DNA from: Bog-1198 sp963727045
GTDB lineage: Bacteria; Pseudomonadota; Gammaproteobacteria; Steroidobacterales; Steroidobacteraceae
DNA: 64,000 nt
Direction of reading: 5' to 3'
Assembly: GCA_963727045.1 (NCBI GenBank)
Contig: CAVSES010000002.1
Location: forward strand, 868,001-932,000
This document shows, one piece after another, positions 25,748 to 35,081 of this stretch. The stretch's first letter is position 1; every line of letters begins with the position of its first letter. The position numbers and the translations under genes are program-made. Below the pieces are notes generated by a model. It made no database searches. It was given only the letters and a program-made list of their open reading frames with translations, and had not been told where the DNA came from.

Positions 25748-26527
25748 ATGGATTTGGGAATTCGCGGCCGCACGGCGATCGTCTGCGCATCGAGTCAGGG
25801 CCTCGGCAAGGCATGCGCCCGCGCCCTGGCCGAAGCCGGGGTCTCGGTGATCATTAACGGCCGTAACCGCGCGCTGCTCGATCAGACGGCGGATGAAATC
25901 CGGCGGGCAACCGGAGCGGATGTGAAGCCGGTCCTCGCCGACGTGTCGAGCGTCGAAGGCCAGGAAGCGCTGCTCAAGGCCTGTCCCGCACCCGACATTC
26001 TGATCAACAACAACGGCGGACCGCCGTTCCGCGATTTTCGTGAATTGGATCGTCAGGCCATGCTCACGGGCGTCACGATGAACATGGTGACGCCGATCGA
26101 GCTCATTCAAAAAGTCATCGACCCCATGTTGAGCCGCGGGTTCGGCCGGATCGTGAACATCACGTCCATCAGCGTCAAAATGCCCGTGCCCGGCCTTGAT
26201 CTGTCGAGCGCGGCGCGGGCCGGCCTCACCGCTTTCGTCGCCGGGGTGGCGCGCAAGGTCGCCGACAAGAACATCACCATCAATAATCTTCTGCCCGGCA
26301 GCTTCGACACCCAACGCCTGCGCGGCGGTTTCGCGGCCGCGTCGAACAAGAGCGGCAAACCGGAATCCGTGATGGCGGCGCTGGCGATGGCGGAGATTCC
26401 GGCGAAGCGCTTCGGCACGCCCGCGGAGTTCGGGCAAACCTGCGCCTTCCTGTGCAGCGAGCATGCAGGCTACATCACGGGCCAGAACCTCTTGATGGAC
26501 GGCGGCGCTTATCCGGCCGCTTTTTGA
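25748..26527 (+). CDS. SDR family protein, atypical active site
   Basis: A Rossmann-fold short-chain dehydrogenase/reductase-like protein of 259 residues, resembling the ketoacyl-ACP-reductase-like subgroup. The nucleotide-binding turn is SSQGLGKACA and the central motif INNNGGPP replaces the usual NNAG. The catalytic Ser is retained in ITSIS, but the YxxxK motif reads LSSAARAGL, so Tyr and Lys are both absent. The C terminus (ITGQNLLMDGGAY) is classic. A very strong purine-rich site (GGGGGGAGG) precedes ATG 25748. Reductase activity is doubtful. The gene converges on the FAD oxidoreductase gene with only three bases between their stops. Confidence 0.9.
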   Translation: MDLGIRGRTAIVCASSQGLGKACARALAEAGVSVIINGRNRALLDQTADEIRRATGADVKPVLADVSSVEGQEALLKACPAPDILINNNGGPPFRDFRELDRQAMLTGVTMNMVTPIELIQKVIDPMLSRGFGRIVNITSISVKMPVPGLDLSSAARAGLTAFVAGVARKVADKNITINNLLPGSFDTQRLRGGFAAASNKSGKPESVMAALAMAEIPAKRFGTPAEFGQTCAFLCSEHAGYITGQNLLMDGGAYPAAF

Positions 26528-26530
26528 CCC

Positions 26531-27962
26531 TCACTGCGTGAGGGCGTACCAGGCCAGAGCGGTCCGCGCCGCGGCCCATCGAAAGGGCTCGTTCGGCACG
26601 TGGATCAGGCGGCGCATTGACGAACGGATAGCGCCGCCAGTGCGCTTCGCGGCCGGCGTCGAGATCGGCAATGATCCGTCCGAATATCGAGGTCAGGTTG
26701 ACGCCGTGCCCGCTGTAGCCGAGGCCGTAGAAGACGTTGCGGTGCTCTCCGATGCACCCCACCGAAGGCGAAGCATCCATTGACCAGTCGACCACGCCGT
26801 CCCAGGTCACCTCGAAGCCGATGCCCGCGAGGCGCGGAAATATTCTCGCGAGTTCGCGTTCGAGCGCCAGGAAATGCGCATGCGCGGCAGCCGCGGTGCC
26901 GGAGCCATTGTTGAAATCATATCGTGGAGCGCCGCCGCCGATGTGGATACGCCGATCCCGCGTCATTCCGAAATAGAAGACCTCGGTGCGGCTGTCATTG
27001 AAGGGCACCCGTGAATGCCAGCCGATCCGCTCGAATTCCTGCTCGCTCAATGGACGCGTCATGGCGACGTATTCGCGAAGTGGCATCACCGAATGTCGCA
27101 AGAATCCCAAATTGGAGGTGAACGCATTCGCGGCTAGCACCAGTGAACGCGCCCGGACGGTGTGTTCGCCGATCCGCAGCACGTGTTCGACGCCCTCCTC
27201 GATCGCGTCCACCCGCGTGTTTTCGTACACAGCGGCCCCGGCGCCCTGCGCCGCGGCTTTGAACACCTGCACGAGCTTCATGGGATGAACCTGCCCGCCG
27301 TTGGGGTCGAAGAAGCCGCCCGCGTACACGGCAGTACCCAGCGCGCCCGCGACCCGCCCTGCATCCCAGAACTCGACCGGAAACCCCAGAGGGCGGGCCT
27401 GCTCAACATACGAGCGGCCCGCCTTCGCATCTTGCGGACTGTTGAACACCTGCAGCGCGCCGTCGGTTTGCAGTTCACAATCGATTCCGGTCGCGGTGCT
27501 CAAAGCCGCCAAGGAACGGATGTTCTCCACGGTCAAGTCGTAGATCTGCTTGTCCATGGGGGGATCTGCGCTGAAATTCATGTAGCGGTCGGCCGTCATG
27601 GTCAGCACCATGGCGCCGTTTCGCCCCGATGCCCCGCTGCCGCAACCCTTGGCCTCGAACACCGCGACGCTCTTTTGCGGCGACGCGCGGCGAGTGTAAT
27701 ACGCCGCGGAGAGCCCCGTGAGGCCGCCGCCCACGATCGCCACGTCGACGTTCAGGTCAGTCGACAGCGGCGAATTGAGAGGCCGCTGACTGCGTGCCCA
27801 GTAGCTTCTGTTCGGTTCGAGCGGCAGCGCTTCGTGCCAGATCAACGGGGAGATCGAATCGATCCCGTACGCGCCCAGAACTACTCCGCCGCCGGCGAGC
27901 GCCGTATTTTTCAAAAATCGGCGGCGGCTCGTGGAGGACGGCGTCGCGCCGGGGTCCTTCAC
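26531..27962 (-). CDS. FAD-dependent oxidoreductase (DAO/GlyOx type), Tat-exported, one frameshift
   Basis: A D-amino-acid-oxidase/glycine-oxidase-like flavoprotein of about 470 residues. It starts with GTG at 27962, overlapping the upstream pseudouridine synthase stop by four bases. Residues about 13-18 (RRRFLK) form a twin-arginine Tat signal, followed by the FAD site VDVAIVGGGLTGLSAAYYTR. Near 26615 one base appears inserted: after RRYPFVN the frame must shift to continue as RRLIHVPNEPFRW and ARTALAWYALTQ, ending at 26531. Without the shift a meaningless basic tail runs to 26475 and overlaps the convergent SDR gene. It is either a sequencing error or a recently disrupted gene. The likely substrate is an amino acid or secondary amine. 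Confidence 0.85.
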
Positions 27963-28741
27963 AGCGAGTCGATCTCCGCGTTCGTGAGCATCCGCCACTC
28001 GCCCTTCGCGAGTCTGCCGAGCGACAGCGGTCCGATGGCCACGCGAATGAGCCGCAGCACCGATACCTCGAAGGCCAGCAACAGCCGGCGGATGTGCCGA
28101 TTGCGCCCCTCGTCCAGCACGATTTCCAGCCACGCATTCTTGTCGCCCGTGCGCACGCTGCGCGCGGAACGAACCGACAGGTGCTCACCATCGCTCAACG
28201 CTCCGCGCTCTAGATCCCTCAACCAGGAGGCTTCCGGTAGACGGTCGATCTGCACGTGGTAGGTCTTGGGCGGACCCGTGCGCGGGTCGGTGATGCAAGC
28301 GGCCCACGCGGGATCATTGCAGAACAGCAGCAGGCCTTCGCTTGCCTTGTCGAGCCGCCCAACCGGCGCTAGCCAGGGCAGCGCCGCGTCCGTGAGGCAG
28401 TCGTACACGGTCGCGCGGCCCTTCTCGTCGCTCGCCGAGGTCACCAAGCCGCGCGGCTTGTTCAACATGAGCACGCAACGCGTCGACGGTGCGGCCTCCC
28501 GGCCGTCGATGTCGATGCGGTCGACGCCCTGCCGTACCGCGAACTCGGGATCGCTGACCACGCGCCCATTGACGCGGATGCGTCCCTCGCGCGCCCACGC
28601 CGCGGCCTGCGTGCGCGAGCCCCACCCCAGCTTGGAAATCACCCTTGCGACGCCGTGGCGCGGCGCCTTCGATGCGGGACGCGCGGGATTCGCCGACCGA
28701 CGCGGCCGCTTGGATGCGTGACGCGGCGGCTTGCTCGTCAT
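27959..28741 (-). CDS. RsuA/RluB-family pseudouridine synthase
   Basis: A pseudouridine synthase of about 260 residues that modifies ribosomal RNA. A basic tail and an S4 RNA-binding domain (ARVISKLGWGSRTQAAAWAR, GRIRVNG) are followed by the catalytic domain with the aspartate in PVGRLDKASEGLLLF and the family segments LMLNKPRGLVTSAS and LDEGRNRHIRRLL. ATG 28741 is chosen over an upstream TTG. The gene is probably RluB-, RluE- or RsuA-like; the exact position modified cannot be read. Its stop overlaps the start of the downstream flavoprotein (GTGA). Confidence 0.9.
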   Translation of the reverse strand: MTSKPPRHASKRPRRSANPARPASKAPRHGVARVISKLGWGSRTQAAAWAREGRIRVNGRVVSDPEFAVRQGVDRIDIDGREAAPSTRCVLMLNKPRGLVTSASDEKGRATVYDCLTDAALPWLAPVGRLDKASEGLLLFCNDPAWAACITDPRTGPPKTYHVQIDRLPEASWLRDLERGALSDGEHLSVRSARSVRTGDKNAWLEIVLDEGRNRHIRRLLLAFEVSVLRLIRVAIGPLSLGRLAKGEWRMLTNAEIDSL

Positions 28742-28793
28742 TCTCTGTCGATGATTTGGCAATCAATCGGACGATTCACGTCGAGACTCCTTT

Positions 28794-30029
28794 TCATATC
28801 GGCGCGGCCTTCGGCGCCGCCCAGGCCGGCATGCCGGCCATGATGAGGGCGGCGACGCTGTTGCCGCCGACGCCGATCAAGATCGGCAGCGTGTAGCTGC
28901 CGCTCCAATCGAAGGCGAAACCCGCGGCGCTCGGGCCGATCAAGGTGCCGAGCGCGATGCTGGTGTAGAGCACGCCGATGATGCCGCTGACGTTGCGTCC
29001 GCCGAAATAATCCATCACCAACGCGGGAAGGACGGCCACGAAGCCGCCATAGAAGACCCCATAGCCGAGCGCAAAGGCGGCCATGCCCCAGTAAGCCGTC
29101 GAGAAGATCCACGTGATGAGCTCGAGCGCCATTCCCGCGAACATGAGGAGCAGCGCGCGCTCTCGGCCGAGCCGGTCCGCCAAGCCGCCGAGAAAGAAAC
29201 GTCCGGCGGTGCTGCCGACGCCGACGGCGCCCAAGAGAAGCACCGCCGAGGACTGCCGGATGCCATGATCGAGCGCAAAGGGGATGAGATGGACGAAGGG
29301 TACGAACAGCCCGAATGCGCTGATCGCACAGGCCGCGTAGAGGCCCACGAATCGCCGCGATCTCACCGCGTTGCGCACGGAGAAACCCGGCGGGCGTTCC
29401 CCGCTCAGGCAGGACTCCAATGGATCTCCGTCGGGACCCAATCCCCGGCCGCGCGGATCGTTCTCGATCAAGAGCGCCATTCCCACGCCGACGGCGGCGG
29501 CCAAAATTCCGAGCGCAAGATAAGCATGCCGCCATCCCAGCGTGGCTACAAGATGCGCCGCGAGCGGCGGCATGAGGAGCGTGCCGACGCCGATGCCGCT
29601 CACCGCGAGACCCGATGCAAAGCCGCGGCGTCTGACGAACCACCGCTGTACCGCGCCGAGCGCGGGCACATAGGAGCACCCGACGCCGAGCCCCATCCCG
29701 AGGCCGTAGGCTGCGTAGACTTGGGCCAGTGTGCGGGCCAATCCGGCGGCGCACAGGCCCGCGCCCACGAGCGCCATACCGGCGATGCTGAGACGGCGCG
29801 ACCCCCAGCGGTCCGCGAGAGGACCGCTCAATACCCCGAAGCTGAAATACAGGAAGCCCGCGAGCGAGAACACCAGCGACACGGAACCGCGCGAGGCCGC
29901 GAACTCCCGTTGCAGCGGCTCGACGAACGCGCTGAACGTGTAGGCGCTGCCGAAGCCGACGAAGGTGACGGCGAAGGCTGCCGCCACGACGAACCAACCG
30001 TAAAACACGCGCGGCGATTCAATGCGCAT
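28794..30029 (-). CDS. MFS transporter, oxalate/formate antiporter-like
   Basis: A twelve-helix major facilitator of the OFA/monocarboxylate subgroup. The N terminus (RVFYGWFVVAAAFAVTFVGF) and motif-A loop (SGPLADRWGSRRLSIAGM) are characteristic, as are GMGLGVGCSYVPALGAVQRW and GVFYGGFVAVLPALVMDYFG later. It likely imports a small organic acid. The ATG at 30029 is used; an in-frame TTG lies one codon earlier. It is 52 bases upstream of the pseudouridine synthase on the same strand and divergent from the MDR dehydrogenase across 172 bases. Confidence 0.9.
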   Translation of the reverse strand: MRIESPRVFYGWFVVAAAFAVTFVGFGSAYTFSAFVEPLQREFAASRGSVSLVFSLAGFLYFSFGVLSGPLADRWGSRRLSIAGMALVGAGLCAAGLARTLAQVYAAYGLGMGLGVGCSYVPALGAVQRWFVRRRGFASGLAVSGIGVGTLLMPPLAAHLVATLGWRHAYLALGILAAAVGVGMALLIENDPRGRGLGPDGDPLESCLSGERPPGFSVRNAVRSRRFVGLYAACAISAFGLFVPFVHLIPFALDHGIRQSSAVLLLGAVGVGSTAGRFFLGGLADRLGRERALLLMFAGMALELITWIFSTAYWGMAAFALGYGVFYGGFVAVLPALVMDYFGGRNVSGIIGVLYTSIALGTLIGPSAAGFAFDWSGSYTLPILIGVGGNSVAALIMAGMPAWAAPKAAPI

Positions 30030-30201
30030 CAAGTCTCATCGGCGATACCTTTGACTCCGCGCGGGCGGTTCGCGCGTTTCGCATGGCTAGAATAACCCAA
30101 GGTGCAATCGACGCCGCCATCCGCCCGTCGATCTGGCCTCGCGCCGGAACGCGGCGTAGCATGAGCCCCCCTTTCGGCAGCCCGAGGCCTTGACATCGAC
30201 C

Positions 30202-31365
30202 ATGAATCACGACGCCCGCACCGCTCTGCAACTCCGCTCGCTCGTCAGGAGCAACGGCGATCTCGACGTCTCCCTCACCCACGTGGCCATCCCCACCCCG
30301 GCCGCCAACGAGGTGCTCGTGCGCATCGAGGCGGCGCCCATTAATCCGTCGGATCTGGGGATCTTGTTCGCCGGCGCGGACTTGACCCACGCAAGCCAGG
30401 GCGGCACAAAGGAGGATCCTCGGATCGCCGCCCGTGTTCCGGAGGCGGCCCTGAGGACCATGGCTGCCCGCTTCGAGGTGTCCATGCCCGTCGGCAACGA
30501 GGGTGCGGGGGTAGTGGTGGAAACCGGATCCGCGGCGCCGGCGAAGGCGCTTCTCGGCAAGACCGTCGCCTTGCTCGGCGGCGCGATGTACTCGCAATAC
30601 CGCTGCGTGCCGTTCGAGCAGTGTCTGGTCCTGCCCGAGGGCGCAACGGCGGCCGACGGCGCGTCATCCTTCGTAAATCCGCTCACCGCGCTATGCATGG
30701 TCGAAACCATGCGCAGCGAGGGGCACAGCGCCTTGGTGCACACTGCCGCCGCGTCGAACCTGGGCCAGATGCTCAACCGGATTTGCAAGAAGGAAGGGAT
30801 CGCGCTCGTGAACATCGTCCGCAGTCAAGTCCAGGTCGACCTGCTGCGCTCGATGGGCGCCGTCCACGTCTGCAATTCGAGCGCACCTTCCTTCATGCAG
30901 GATCTCATCGAGGGATTGAGCGCCACGGGGGCGACGCTCGCCTTCGACGCCATCGGCGGCGGCAAGCTCGCGGGCCAGATTCTGTCGTGCATGGAGGCCG
31001 CGCTCCTCAAAAAAGCCGTGCAGTACAGCCGCTATGGATCCCCGGTTCACAAGCAGATTTACGTATACGGCGCCTTGGGGCTGGGGCCGATCGAACTCAA
31101 CCGCAACTACGGCATGGCGTGGGGGGTCGGCGGATGGCTGGTCACCCCTTATCTGCAGAAGCTTGGGGCCGCCGTCATGCAAAGACTGAAGGAGCGGGTT
31201 GCCGCGGAACTCAAAACCACCTTCGCCAGCCGCTATGCCGGCGAGGTGTCGCTGATGGAGGCGCTGGATCTCAAGAACATCGCCGTTTACGCCAAAAGCG
31301 CGACCGGCCAGAAATACCTCATCAACCCCAACAAGGGGCTCAACAAGAGCCCCGGGACTATGTAA
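30202..31365 (+). CDS. Zinc-binding dehydrogenase family (MDR) oxidoreductase
   Basis: A medium-chain dehydrogenase/reductase of about 387 residues. It has the GroES-like N-terminal domain (VLVRIEAAPINPSDLGILFA), the catalytic-domain GNEGAGVVVETG, and a Rossmann domain in which the usual glycine-rich loop reads HTAAASNLGQMLNRIC. Catalytic and structural zinc cysteines are not evident, so it is probably a zinc-independent NAD(P)H quinone-reductase- or enoyl-reductase-like enzyme. ATG 30202 is preferred over TTG 30190. Substrate unknown. Its last codons form part of a long-range inverted repeat with 31380-31388. Confidence 0.88.
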   Translation: MNHDARTALQLRSLVRSNGDLDVSLTHVAIPTPAANEVLVRIEAAPINPSDLGILFAGADLTHASQGGTKEDPRIAARVPEAALRTMAARFEVSMPVGNEGAGVVVETGSAAPAKALLGKTVALLGGAMYSQYRCVPFEQCLVLPEGATAADGASSFVNPLTALCMVETMRSEGHSALVHTAAASNLGQMLNRICKKEGIALVNIVRSQVQVDLLRSMGAVHVCNSSAPSFMQDLIEGLSATGATLAFDAIGGGKLAGQILSCMEAALLKKAVQYSRYGSPVHKQIYVYGALGLGPIELNRNYGMAWGVGGWLVTPYLQKLGAAVMQRLKERVAAELKTTFASRYAGEVSLMEALDLKNIAVYAKSATGQKYLINPNKGLNKSPGTM

Positions 31366-31497
31366 AGTCCGCCGCGACCGTTGGGGTTTTTTCGATTCGA
31401 GCCCGCCGCCGCCGCAAAGGAACCTTTAGGTCGCCCTTAAGTTCCAAGGGACGTCCGCCCTGCGCGTCCCGTTTACCGAAGAGGATTTGAGCCAAAA

Positions 31498-32538
31498 ATG
31501 AATCAGACACCCGCGGCCGTCCAGGACCCGCGCTTGACGCCGGTCGATACCGATGCGGCGATGCGCGCCGCTCGCGAGACCGTATTGGAAAATTCGGCCT
31601 GGATCGCACCACTGCAGGCGGAAATCTCGCGCATCATCGTGGGGCAGAAGCACCTGCTCGACCGGTTGCTGGTCGCGCTGCTCACGAACGGACACGTCCT
31701 TCTGGAAGGCGTCCCGGGATTGGCCAAGACCCTGGCGCTCAAGACCCTGGCGAGCGGCATCGACGCGCGCTTCAAGCGACTGCAATTCACCCCCGACATG
31801 CTGCCCGCCGACATCGTCGGCACCATGATCTACAACCCTCAGGACGGTGCGTTTCGCACCAAGCACGGACCCATATTCAGCAATCTCATTCTCGCCGACG
31901 AAATCAACCGGGCTCCCGCGAAAGTGCAGAGCGCACTTCTCGAGGCGATGCAGGAGCGCCAGGTGACCATCGGCGATGAGACTTACCCGCTGCCGAATCC
32001 GTTTCTGGTGCTGGCAACGCAGAACCCGCTGGAACAGGAAGGCACGTATCCCCTGCCGGAAGCGCAGATCGACCGGTTCATGATGAAGGTGGTGGTGACC
32101 TACCCCAACCGCGCCGAGGAGCGCGCCATCCTGGATGCCATGGCGACCTCTGCGCCGACGTTGAACATCCGTCCCGTGGTGACCGCTCAGCAGATCTTGA
32201 GTGCGCGCAACGTGGTCAATACGCTGTACGTGGACGACAAGATCAGAAACTACATCGTGGATCTCGTGCTGGCCACCCGGCCGCCGGTCGCCAAGGCGTA
32301 CAACATCGACGGCTACATCCAGACCGGAGCCTCGCCGCGGGCAACGATCAATCTGACGCTGGCAGCCCGCGCCACGGCCTTCATCAACGGCCGCCACTAC
32401 GTGACCCCGCAGGACGTCAAGACCATCGCCATGGACGTGCTTCGCCATCGCGTCTCCGTGACCTATGAGGCGGAGGCCGAAAACGTCACCTCCGAGGATG
32501 TGATCCGCAAGATCTTAGACGCGCTGCCCGTGCCCTAG
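31498..32538 (+). CDS. MoxR-family AAA+ ATPase
   Basis: A 346-residue AAA+ ATPase, the chaperone of the Bat/MoxR system. Walker A is in EGVPGLAKTLALK (about residue 71), Walker B and sensor residues are in LADEINRAPAKVQ, and the MoxR-specific TQNPLEQEGTYPLPEAQ precedes RPPVAKAYNIDGYIQTGASP. MoxR proteins work with VWA-domain partners to remodel or activate other proteins. It is the first gene of a seven-gene operon, six bases ahead of the DUF58 gene. A 132-base region upstream should hold the promoter. Confidence 0.95.
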   Translation: MNQTPAAVQDPRLTPVDTDAAMRAARETVLENSAWIAPLQAEISRIIVGQKHLLDRLLVALLTNGHVLLEGVPGLAKTLALKTLASGIDARFKRLQFTPDMLPADIVGTMIYNPQDGAFRTKHGPIFSNLILADEINRAPAKVQSALLEAMQERQVTIGDETYPLPNPFLVLATQNPLEQEGTYPLPEAQIDRFMMKVVVTYPNRAEERAILDAMATSAPTLNIRPVVTAQQILSARNVVNTLYVDDKIRNYIVDLVLATRPPVAKAYNIDGYIQTGASPRATINLTLAARATAFINGRHYVTPQDVKTIAMDVLRHRVSVTYEAEAENVTSEDVIRKILDALPVP

Positions 32539-32544
32539 AATTCC

Positions 32545-33465
32545 ATGCCGGCCGATACCACCAAATCGACGAAGGCCATCATGAGCGGCATGCGGCAGCT
32601 GGAGATCCGCACGCGCCGCATGGTCAACGACAGTCTGGCAGGGGAATACCATTCGGTGTTCAAGGGCCGCGGCATGGACTTCGATGAGGTGCGCGAATAC
32701 AGCCCCGGCGACGAGGTGCGCACCATCGACTGGAACGTCACGGCGCGCGCCGGCCGGCCCTTCGTCAAGAAATTCACCGAGGAACGCGAGCTCACCATCC
32801 TCTTGTTGGTGGACATAAGCGCCTCGGGAAATTTCGGCTCCGCCGGGATGAGCAAGCGAGACCTCGCCGCCGAACTCGCGAGCGTGCTGGCCTTTTCGGC
32901 GATTCGCAACAGCGACAAGGTCGGACTGCTGCTCTATACGGACCGCGTCGAGCGGTACCTCCCGCCGAAGAAGGGCCGGCGGCACGTGCTGCGCGTCGTC
33001 CGCGACATTCTCTACCACACGCCCGAGGGCCGGGGCACCGACACCGTCAAGGCGCTCGATGTCGTCAATCACGTTCTGCATCGCCGCGCCATCGTATTCT
33101 TGATTTCAGATTTCCAGGCGCCAGGCGACCAGATCGCCGCACGCGCGGAACTGCGCCGCGCCATGCGCCAGACCAACCGCCGCCACGACCTCATCGCCGT
33201 GCAGGTGGCCGATCAGCGCGAGAAGGAGCTGCCCAACGTCGGCGTCCTCGCGCTCGAGGATTCGGAGAGCGGCGAGATCATCGAACTCGACACCGGCAGC
33301 GCGGCCGTCCGCAAGCGCTTTCAAGAATTGGCCAAGGAGCACACGCGACGATTGGTGAACGACCTGCGCTCCGAAGGCGTCGATACGCTGGAGCTCAAGA
33401 CCGATTCGCCCTATATGCCCGCCCTGCAGCGCTTTTTCAAAACTCGCGAGCGCCGGCGCGTATGA
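32545..33465 (+). CDS. DUF58 family VWA-like protein
   Basis: A 306-residue DUF58 protein, cytoplasmic partner of MoxR. It has MRQLEIRTRRMVNDSLAGEY and HSVFKGRGMDFDEVREYSPG near the N terminus, the conserved RTIDWNVTAR, and a metal-dependent adhesion site in LLVDISASGNFG at about residue 93. The N-terminal region lacks the two membrane helices seen in some DUF58 proteins. The ATG at 32545 directly follows moxR, and the downstream gene begins 10 bases after its stop. Confidence 0.94.
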   Translation: MPADTTKSTKAIMSGMRQLEIRTRRMVNDSLAGEYHSVFKGRGMDFDEVREYSPGDEVRTIDWNVTARAGRPFVKKFTEERELTILLLVDISASGNFGSAGMSKRDLAAELASVLAFSAIRNSDKVGLLLYTDRVERYLPPKKGRRHVLRVVRDILYHTPEGRGTDTVKALDVVNHVLHRRAIVFLISDFQAPGDQIAARAELRRAMRQTNRRHDLIAVQVADQREKELPNVGVLALEDSESGEIIELDTGSAAVRKRFQELAKEHTRRLVNDLRSEGVDTLELKTDSPYMPALQRFFKTRERRRV

Positions 33466-33475
33466 GTCCTCCGCG

Positions 33476-34102
33476 ATGAGCAACCGCGCATCCCGGGTGT
33501 GCGCCGCGGCCACGGCTGGACTCCTCGCAGTGCTGGCGGCGGCGGCGCTGACTCCCGCGGCGGCGGCCACGGACACAGGGGGCGGAGACATCCGCGACAT
33601 CCGCGGTCCGAAATCCATCTTTCCCTGGGGGCTCGTGCTCGAGTTGCTGGCGGGCGGCACCGTGCTCACGGCGAGCGGCTACGCCGCATGGCGCCACCGG
33701 CGAAATCGACCGATCCGGCCGCTCGAATACTTCGAGATCGCCTTGAAGCGACTGGAGGAGCTGCGCGCCCTGATGCGGCCCGCGAGCGTGCGCGAGTTCT
33801 CCTCGGCGATTTCGGACACCGTGCGCGGGTACATCGAGGCGGGGTTCAAGATCACCGCGACGCATCAGACCACGGAAGAGTTCCTGCACGACATTCTGAA
33901 GACCGACAACACACCGCTGGCGCTGCATCGCCCGCTGCTGGCCGAATTCCTGCGTCAATGCGACCTCGCCAAGTTTGCGGGCATGTCCTTGACCGCGGAG
34001 AACATGGAATCGCTGTACCAGAGCGCGCGCAGCTTCATCATCACCACGAGCCCGGGCCGGCCGGCGCTGCAGGAGGCGCATGATTCGCTTCCTTCAACCT
34101 GA
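33476..34102 (+). CDS. DUF4381-like membrane protein of the Bat operon
   Basis: A 208-residue protein with a signal peptide (MSNRASRVCAAATAGLLAVL), a periplasmic stretch, one transmembrane helix near residues 50-70 and a cytoplasmic helical domain (EIALKRLEELRALMRPASVR, then FSSAISDTVRGYIEAGFKI). It matches the DUF4381-type protein found between DUF58 and BatA genes in proteobacterial Bat operons. No activity is known. The 3' end overlaps the BatA gene start by 23 bases, consistent with co-translation. Confidence 0.85.
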   Translation: MSNRASRVCAAATAGLLAVLAAAALTPAAAATDTGGGDIRDIRGPKSIFPWGLVLELLAGGTVLTASGYAAWRHRRNRPIRPLEYFEIALKRLEELRALMRPASVREFSSAISDTVRGYIEAGFKITATHQTTEEFLHDILKTDNTPLALHRPLLAEFLRQCDLAKFAGMSLTAENMESLYQSARSFIITTSPGRPALQEAHDSLPST

Positions 34103-35081
34103 GTGGCTGTGGCTGCTGGCGCTGCTGCCGGTCGTGATGCTGCTTCGCGGGCGCCGCGGACCGGTGGCCGCCGTCGAATTCTCCGACATCGGGCTGGCCC
34201 GCGAGGTCGCCCGCCGCAGCCGCAGCCGCGCCGGCGGATGGGCGTGGCTTCTGCCCCTGCTCGCGGCGGCGCTCATGATCTTGGGCCTCGCCCGCCCGCA
34301 GCGCGCCCACAGCCGCACCGAAGTGACGGCCAACGGCATCGACATCGTGCTGGCGCTCGACGTGTCGGGCTCCATGCAGGCGCTCGATTTTCTGGTGGAT
34401 GGCCATCGCGTGAACCGCATCGAGGTGGTCAAGTCCGTGGTGTCGAAGTTCATCGAGGAGCGTCCCAACGACCGCATCGGACTCATCGCCTTTGCCGCCG
34501 CGCCCTACCTCGTCAGCCCGCTCACCCTCGATCACGACTGGCTGCAGCAGAATCTGGAGCGGGTGAGCACCGCCGTGGGCGACGACGATGGCACGGCCAT
34601 CGGCTCGGCAATTGCCGCGAGCGTGAACCGCCTGCGGACCACCAACGCCAAATCGAAAGTGGTGATCCTGCTGACGGACGGCATGAACAACACCGGAAAG
34701 ATCGCGCCCATCGCGGCGGCCGAAGCGGCCAAGGCCATGGGCGTCAAGATCTACACCATCGGCGTGGGTGTGCGCGGCATGGCGCCCATCCCGATGCGAG
34801 ACCAGGCCGGCAATACGCGCTTGATCATGGACAAGGTCGATGTGGACGAGAAGACGCTGCAAACCGTCGCCGGCGACACCGGCGGCACGTTCTATCGCGC
34901 CACCGATACCGACTCGTTGCAGAAGATCTACGCACAGATCAACCGGCTGGAAAAAACCGCCCAGACGGTGCAAAAATTCGAGCACTTCGAGGAATTGTAT
35001 TCCTGGGCTCTGATTCCTTCTGTGGCGTTCCTGGGGTTTGGATTGGTGTTGCAGCACACCCGCTTCCGGAGGTTGCCGTGA
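34080..35081 (+). CDS. batA: BatA-like VWA-domain membrane protein
   Basis: A 333-residue protein with N-terminal helices (FLQPEWLWLLALLPVVMLL and AWLLPLLAAALMILGLA), a VWA domain and a C-terminal membrane helix (YSWALIPSVAFLGFGLVL). The metal site DVSGSMQALDF, threonine in DDGTAIGSAI and aspartate in LLTDGMNNTG are intact. BatA takes part in a MoxR-linked complex; in Bacteroides it was connected to aerotolerance. The stop overlaps the next gene's GTG start (GTGA), and the downstream ribosome binding site lies inside its own last codons. Confidence 0.93.
   Translation: MIRFLQPEWLWLLALLPVVMLLRGRRGPVAAVEFSDIGLAREVARRSRSRAGGWAWLLPLLAAALMILGLARPQRAHSRTEVTANGIDIVLALDVSGSMQALDFLVDGHRVNRIEVVKSVVSKFIEERPNDRIGLIAFAAAPYLVSPLTLDHDWLQQNLERVSTAVGDDDGTAIGSAIAASVNRLRTTNAKSKVVILLTDGMNNTGKIAPIAAAEAAKAMGVKIYTIGVGVRGMAPIPMRDQAGNTRLIMDKVDVDEKTLQTVAGDTGGTFYRATDTDSLQKIYAQINRLEKTAQTVQKFEHFEELYSWALIPSVAFLGFGLVLQHTRFRRLP

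Noticed and set aside
25625..26464. Long minus-strand extension of the RidA frame
   Set aside because: It lies opposite the SDR gene, has no homology, and a ribosome binding site defines the RidA start at 25624.
31324..31392. Long-range inverted repeat aaccccaac (31324-31332) with gttggggtt (31380-31388) followed by T residues, as a terminator of the MDR dehydrogenase gene
   Set aside because: The loop of 47 bases is too long for a confident intrinsic terminator, and the left arm is inside the coding end.
34103..35077. 1001-residue frame that would extend the BatB-BatC protein upstream
   Set aside because: The upstream part is an arginine-rich shadow of batA; the GTG at 35078 with CGGAGG and VWA homology marks the true start.
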